NCBI RefSeq assembly: GCF_009727055.1
Contig: NC_052355.1
Coordinates: 4,175,318-4,239,317 of the forward strand
Source of the DNA: Benincasa hispida
Lineage: Eukaryota; Streptophyta; Magnoliopsida; Cucurbitales; Cucurbitaceae
DNA: 64,000 nucleotides
Direction: 5' to 3'
In this document: positions 58,901 to 64,000 of the stretch, one piece after another
How the letters are laid out: each line of letters begins with the position of its first letter
How positions within the stretch are numbered: position 1 is the stretch's first letter
The notes under the pieces: generated by a model
What the model was told of the DNA's origin: nothing
The model's database searches: none
What the model saw: only the letters and a program-made list of their open reading frames with translations
Program-made: the position numbers and the translations under genes

Positions 58901-60666
58901 CAGTATTATTTATGAATTTCGTGTGATCGACATAACATGGAATGTGTTCAACTTAATGAGATTATTCGAATATAGTTTAGTGGGTAAGACAGTTGTTACT
59001 ATTCCGAACAGGTTTCAGTACTACCAGGGAATGTGTTCAGCTTGGTGATGTTAAAGCCTCGTGGGTTCAAATACAGAAGTGGACAGTACATATTCCTTCA
59101 ATGTCCTTCAATTTCCCAGTTTGAATGGTAAGTTTTAAGAACTCCAAATCTTTTTGCTTCAAGAAAGGAAGGGGAAAAAAAGAAGAAAAAAAAGAAAAAA
59201 AGAAAAAAATGCATAACATTGAAAACAAACCTGCTCAGGCACCCATTTTCTATAACTTCAGCACCAGGAGATGAGTACTTGAGTGTGCATATTAGGACAG
59301 TTGGGGATTGGACAAGAGAACTCAAGTGTGTCTTTACTAACCATGTCAACTCCAAACCTGTTCTTGGTAGAGCCAAATTGGGTCATTTGGTCAACATGGA
59401 AAGAAAAAGGTATTGTGTGTTCTCCTCTCTTTTCGGTTTTGTATCTATTTAGTTTATATCTACTTTTGAGACTTTTTGACGTTTCGTTCAGCCAGCCGAG
59501 ATTGTTGGTGGACGGGCCATATGGAGCACCTGCGCAGGACTATCAAAACTACGATGTGCTTCTCCTCGTCGGACTTGGAATTGGAGCCACCCCTTTTGTT
59601 AGTATCCTCAAGGATCTTCTCAACAACTCCAAAACCATTGAAGAACAAACGCCAACGGTAAATTAATTACTTATTTGTAGGGGAAAACATGGAAACTATA
59701 ACTTATATATTAAAGTTTCTAAAAACGTGTTATAGTTTTTAGAATGTGGCTAAGAATCAATGGTAAAAATTACAGAAAAGAAAAGAAATTGCCAGAAAAC
59801 AAGCACCGTTTTCAAAAATTTTAAAAATAAGAAAACTAAAAATGAAATAGTAATAAAACGGAGCTAAAGTTTTCAGGTTTTCTTATGAATATTATAGGAA
59901 TCAACAACAGAAACAAGCAGATCAGAAGACAGCTTTGGATCTTTAAACACGACACCGGGTGGAAAGAGGAAGTTGCAGAGCAGAACGGGGATGGGGATGG
60001 GACAGGCACAAGCGTACTTCTATTGGGTGACGAGAGAGGCTAGTTCCTTGGAGTGGTTTAAAGGGGTGATGGATGAAGTAGCAGAGATGGACAAGAAAGT
60101 AAGTAAACTTAAAACTAAAACAAGGACCTTAAATCCATGGAATGCTTTTAGAAGAAGAAATAAAGATCATGTAATTCAAGTAGTGAAATGAATAAATAAA
60201 TGAATGAATCAGGGCCAAATTGAACTCCATACCTACTTGACGAGTGTGTACGAAGAAAGTGATGCAAGGAGCACGTTGATCAAAATGGTCCAAGCTTTGA
60301 ACCATGCCAAGCATGGCGTCGACATTCTCTCTGGCACACGAGTAAGTAACTACGCTATCTTTCGACTCTTTCATTCATTTTCATTTCTTAAATATCCTAG
60401 TTCTGGTAACTTTATTACTTATAAACTTAAGATTTTAAATTTAAAATTTAGAGATTATTAATGCAATGGCGATGCAGGCAAGGACTCATTTTGCGAGGCC
60501 CGAGTGGAAGGAGGTGTTCGGGCGAATAGCGTCGAAGCACGCTTACAAGACAGTGGGAGTGTTCTACTGTGGAATGCCAATGCTGGCAAAAGAGCTCAAG
60601 AGGCTATCACTAGAATTTACTCGCAAGACTGCAACTAGATTTGAGTTCCATAAAGAATATTTCTGA
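55955..60666 (+). CDS. RBOHE: Respiratory burst oxidase homologue E (NADPH oxidase), 11 exons
   Basis: Exons: 55955-56546, 56621-56780, 56869-57031, 57123-57932, 58410-58505, 59012-59127, 59239-59409, 59492-59657, 59898-60098, 60213-60341, 60478-60666 (2793 nt, 930 residues). All introns are GT-AG and all phases join. The enzyme passes electrons from cytosolic NADPH through FAD and two haems to oxygen outside the plasma membrane, making superoxide. Visible are MLPVFLNDL near the N-terminus, a perfect EF-hand loop (253-264, [12 protein letters not shown]), a degenerate second loop (297-308), a first membrane span near 365-385, haem-ligand His 446, 460, 548 and 561 with the family's 14 and 13 spacing, HPFSITSAP (647-655, FAD), GLGIGATP (730-737, NADPH), Cys899 in FYCG, and a C-terminal Phe. 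The N-terminus and [15 protein letters not shown] point to RBOHE over other RBOHs. The start is the first in-frame ATG. Calcium and phosphorylation would control activity. It appears intact. Confidence 0.93.
57933..58409 (+). other. RBOHE intron 4 with MITE scrap
   Basis: This 477-bp intron lies between the exon coding the last haem span and the next membrane exon. 58235-58345 (TAGCTAGGAATTCAAATTCT, then AAAAAACCAAATGATTATCAA) is a fragment of the same small inverted-repeat family found upstream at 55078. Confidence 0.65.
58506..59011 (+). other. RBOHE intron 5 with microsatellite and tRNA-like phrases
   Basis: This 506-bp intron has an (ATT)n tract followed by about 15 T (58554-58588). GCGTAGCTCAACTGACATAG (58686-58705) and ATAGTTTAGTGGGTAAGACA (58971-58990) both resemble the A box of tRNA-derived SINEs, without convincing B boxes. 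Confidence 0.5.
59658..59897 (+). other. RBOHE intron 8 with MITE scrap
   Basis: 59715-59870 resembles the interior of the element family at 55078 (GTGGCTAAGAATCAA, then A-rich stretches with AAAACTAAAAATGAAAT). It is heavily eroded. Confidence 0.4.
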
Positions 60667-60677
60667 TTTACTTTGTC

Positions 60678-60683
60678 AATAAA
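60678..60683 (+). terminator. RBOHE: Polyadenylation signal of RBOHE
   Basis: AATAAA lies 12 bases after the stop codon. Plant poly(A) signals are loose and the real site may be further down, for example near the AT-rich stretch at 60720-60790. Confidence 0.4.
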
Positions 60684-62539
60684 CTAAACTTCTAAGGGAG
60701 GGAAATCAAATTTGAATGCTTATATAATATAATTATAGATAGATATAGATTCAAATACCTTATATTATACAAGATTGATGTACATTTTTTTTTAACAATA
60801 TAACAATATCAAATAAGTAAATGAAAATAACATGCAATTTTTTAGCCACAAGCCGAATGTAATGTTTATTACCTTTTTTTGAGATTGATGTGGTTCAATT
60901 CCTGATGCTACATTTTTTGTACTTAAAAAATATTTTGGCCAAGATGATCTAATATAGTCGATACAGATCTATAAGAGAAAAATTATAAAGTATATTAAAT
61001 ATACAACCAATGATTATTGGTGTAGCTTTAATGTATCATTCATATTTAGTAATTTTCCATTTAGATCATAAATAGAGTTGTTTTCATCAATTGAAGGTTA
61101 AGTTTGTTCTAAAACTTAATTAGAGCTAAAAACATAATTAACATTTCTAATAAGTCGTAGGTTATTCTAAAACTTGTACTATTATATTCTCAAGAAAGAA
61201 AATGCTATATAGTAAAGGATATATTTGTGAAATATAACTCATAATTTAGACTAATTTAACTCGAATTCAAATCTGTTACAACAATGACCTACCTCATCTT
61301 TTTTGTAAACTCAAAAATCAAGCCTAGGATTTAAAGAGGTACTAATTTGTAAATCCAAATATTAAGTACACTTAAGATTTCTCAATCCAAGCTTCATTAG
61401 TCTAAGTTATTAATGTGAAAAGTTTGCTTGTTTAATTTAGGGATTTTTTTTTTATCCGTGAGTATCTGGACCAGTTTAAGTGCACCTCGATTAATCTCAC
61501 GGGATAACCCATTTGACCCTATAACATTTGAGTGTCTTATGTCTTAGATAGGTGGCCACCATAGATTGAATCCACAATCATAATTTAGGGAAGATAAAGT
61601 ATTGAATATGTGGACTTGTATAGTTATTTATCAAGAAAATTGATAAAGAAATGTGATTCATCCAGAACATTACAGCTATGAAAAGATTGCAAAAGAGAGA
61701 AGGTAGAAAGCATCAAATCTTGAAATTGATTTGGAATTCTCAATGTGTCAATCCTCAAAAGAACAGACTGTTGGGAATGGATATATTACATAGGTTTATT
61801 CAAACACAACTAAGGATATTAAATTTTGAAAAATGACATCCTAAATCGTATCGAAAGAACACCTTAACAATGACTCAGAATAATGTACAATAATACAAGA
61901 TTAAGACTAATTATATAAAAGAATGAGACACAGCTATGGAACAATTTTAATTTTAAATTCCAAGTCAAAACTCTTAATCAAATAGTCTTATGATTGAATA
62001 GCTATTTGATGAAATAATTGAGGTGCAAATAGTCCAATAAATGTTTTTATAAAGCAATTAACTTCTCAACTAGAGGGACCCAAAAAAATATGTTTTGAAT
62101 GGGCCAACAATTTATGTTGTATGGATAAGAAGACCTATGTGGAGTTGGCATTAGTTGACTTAGTAGAATAATGGGGTGATTGTTAACATACATTGACTAC
62201 AAGAAGTTGCCATATATTTTCAAAATGAGTTCAATATTTTATTTTTAATACAATTAGACCAATTAGAAATTAATTTCAAGTCGAAGTGAGTTTGACTCAA
62301 CGGTAGTTGGTATGACCTTTTATCCTAGAAACCAATTAATTTTCAAGACCCTGAGAACCAAACATTTCATTTTTGAGATCTCACGGACTACATAAAAACT
62401 AACTTCAATTTTCAAGGACCAAAAACATTTGTTTTGAAATGGAAACTTAAGGATTAAATAAAAACAAAATTTAAATACTTGAAAAAAAGTGTATTTTATT
62501 CTTGCATGGAAGTTAAATGGTGTTTGCATAATTCATAAA
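60684..62539. other. Intergenic DNA between RBOHE and the MULE
   Basis: No gene. It is AT-rich with no long ORF. GTTTGACTCAACGGTAGTTG at about 62290-62309 is another tRNA A-box-like phrase. 61460-61570 has somewhat higher GC and could be an old repeat. 62330-62480 alternates phrases of the type CAAGACC...AACCAAACA and resembles decayed repeat DNA. Confidence 0.5.
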
Positions 62540-62561
62540 GGGTTTTTTTGTACGGATCGCC

Positions 62562-62582
62562 TCATTTGGGAGACCCAAATGA
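62562..62582. repeat. Perfect 9-bp hairpin at the MULE start
   Basis: Arms TCATTTGGG (62562-62570) and CCCAAATGA (62574-62582) enclose AGA. It lies at the presumed outer end of the element. Confidence 0.7.
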
Positions 62583-63423
62583 AAAATAACCTCCTATAGA
62601 GAAAATAATGGAAAGTGGTCTTTTGCTTACGTCATAAGCATGTGATTTTACCGATTCGTCCCTGAGATGCACCCCTCGCACCTGCCGATACAAATTTACT
62701 CGATCCTCGATGGTTCATCACACATTCTTCGATGCACGATCACTCAATACCCAACTTCATGGTCACTCGATATGGATGCAATCGACATGTGTATACCCGA
62801 TCATATCAATGTCATACTCGATGCTCGATTACTTTATACTCAATTATTTTGAATTATCCATGTCACTCGATACAGAACCTGCTCTGTAGTTAATTCTCAT
62901 ATACGAACATACACAAATTGGGAAATTTTCTTACCATATACATGGTAAATTTCAAATTGATTTCTTGAAATGTGAAGTAATTTTTTTTATTAACTAAGAA
63001 TAAACAGAACTGAAACACAGTAGAGAAAATCGGGATCACTTTCCCTTCAAAAAACACACTTTACAAAACCTTTTTTTCTTGATGGAGATCAAGTTATAAA
63101 GGCATTGAGATCTCACTATATTGTCTCACACCTTAAGTAAGTAAATGTGCATTTTCCTACTCATTTTTTTTTTTACTTTTTCGATGATGTGCGAGACATA
63201 CAAACGTAGAAAAGAGGACAAGTAAATGTGAGTTTGTGAGTATGCACTGATACATGCAAATAGCTCCCAGTGGAGCGAGGATGAGAGGAGAGAGCTATGA
63301 AACAGTAAGCATCAAGTTGAGAATACCGAGTATCGAGTGATGAGAATCGAGTAGCAAGTAGCGAGTATTTAACAGTTACCCATTTTCCTAAATGCTCACT
63401 TTCTGAATTGTTTTTCTTGAAAT

Positions 63424-63993
63424 ATGGATAAGTATATATTCTTACTTATGGTGGTATATGAGACAATGCTATACTGGAGGCTGTTTGAAGGGTTTGCTAG
63501 TTCCAAGCACATTGACCTACAATGAGCTGTTAAATCTTGTATATGATATGATGCAAGTTAGTTTGACAGAGTTCAAGATTATAATGAGGGTGAAATATAA
63601 GATGGATATTGATTCTCCTCTAGTATGCTTAATGGATGATGTTATATTAAATTTCTCCTCTCAGAGTACGACCGTACTAGACTACAGGTATTTGTAAGTC
63701 TTGAGAAAATCGAAGAAATTTATCACGGGGCAACATTTGATTACCCAGAGAGATCAGACTAACCCATGTGTGAAGGTGATGTAAATGAGTATGATGTTTG
63801 TCCATTGGGTGTCTCACTAGAAAACGACAACATTGATGTTAATATAGCAAACGTATTGCATCCGAATGTGACAATAGAAGATGTTGGAACATGTGTAAAT
63901 GAGAATGCGATGATAGAGGAAAAGGCTAGGAATGAAGAACAGATAACCCCGGTTGTTTTAGGGAGTAATCCTTCTGTTGTGAATGAAGAATAG
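63424..63993 (+). pseudogene. MULE transposase N-terminus, frameshifted
   Basis: An ATG at 63424 opens MDKYIFLLMVVYE. The similarity then passes to another frame after about 63455 (GGCLKGLLVPSTLTYNELL and VSLTEFKIIMRVKYKMD), the N-terminal domain of plant MULE transposases, which has no known enzyme activity and precedes the MuDR zinc region. A second frame change near 63690 and a TAA at 63752-63754 follow. From 63766 to a TAG at 63991-63993 an acidic linker with many Asn, Glu and Val residues is open. The copy is probably dead, unless undetected introns repair the frame. The zinc region and MULE domain are outside the window. Confidence 0.7.
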
Positions 63994-64000
63994 CCAACCC

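Larger units (their letters stand above)
62540..64000 (+). mobile_element. 5' part of a Mutator-like element, cut by the window end
   Basis: The element starts around 62540-62562 with a perfect hairpin. A non-coding region of about 850 bp follows, with ACTCGAT motifs near its left side and ATCGAGT motifs near its right side. A frame from 63424 onwards matches the N-terminus of plant MULE transposases. The catalytic domain and 3' terminal repeat would lie beyond the window. Confidence 0.65.

Noticed and set aside
63458..63697. Complete small gene starting at 63458
   Set aside because: The MULE similarity continues in other frames on both sides (63424-63455 and after 63690), so this is a part of a frameshifted transposase.

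Overview
The window is nuclear DNA of a flowering plant. It is AT-rich and intron-containing, and it holds one intact single-copy gene among nested LTR retrotransposons, Mutator-like elements and small inverted-repeat elements. The host gene is a clear eudicot RBOHE. Several repeat types look familiar from Cucurbitaceae, but naming a cucurbit is an inference; the sequence alone does not fix the species.

Layout. 1-3345: tail of a gypsy-type element (decayed ORF, polypurine tract, LTR with a TATA box). 3363-6860: minus-strand Ty1/copia element D, reduced to LTR, RT-RNase H and LTR, with another LTR piece at its end. 6861-12110: AT-rich intergenic DNA with a long inverted-repeat element. 12112-14300: broken MULE transposase on the minus strand. 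14400-19954: two minus-strand copia LTRs lying end to end, one split by a plus-strand solo LTR. 19955-33221: plus-strand copia element C, whose 5' LTR and gag each carry a gypsy-type solo LTR with a perfect 5-bp target duplication. 33222-45116: plus-strand copia element B, fused to C within the LTRs, its 3' LTR split by a solo LTR of the C family. 45117-49060: minus-strand copia remnant E. 49290-50382: small inverted-repeat elements. 50383-55600: AT-rich DNA with MITE-like copies, one about 400 bp upstream of the host gene.

55955-60666 is the biological centre of the window: an 11-exon gene for a 930-residue NADPH oxidase of the plant RBOH family, best matching RBOHE. All ten introns are GT-AG, all phases agree, and EF-hand, haem, FAD and NADPH motifs are intact. 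A four-codon upstream ORF lies 22 bases before its start codon. Downstream, 62540-64000 is the 5' end of a second MULE on the plus strand, with short ACTCGAT motifs in opposite orientations; it runs off the window.

None of the retroelements can be autonomous as read: all reading frames carry stops or frameshifts. I found no convincing new enzyme system. The items most worth checking are the nested-insertion record, the chimeric C/B junction, the CGATCG motif array of the C LTR, the inverted MITE arms upstream of RBOHE, and a probable assembly artefact around the single N at 22706.
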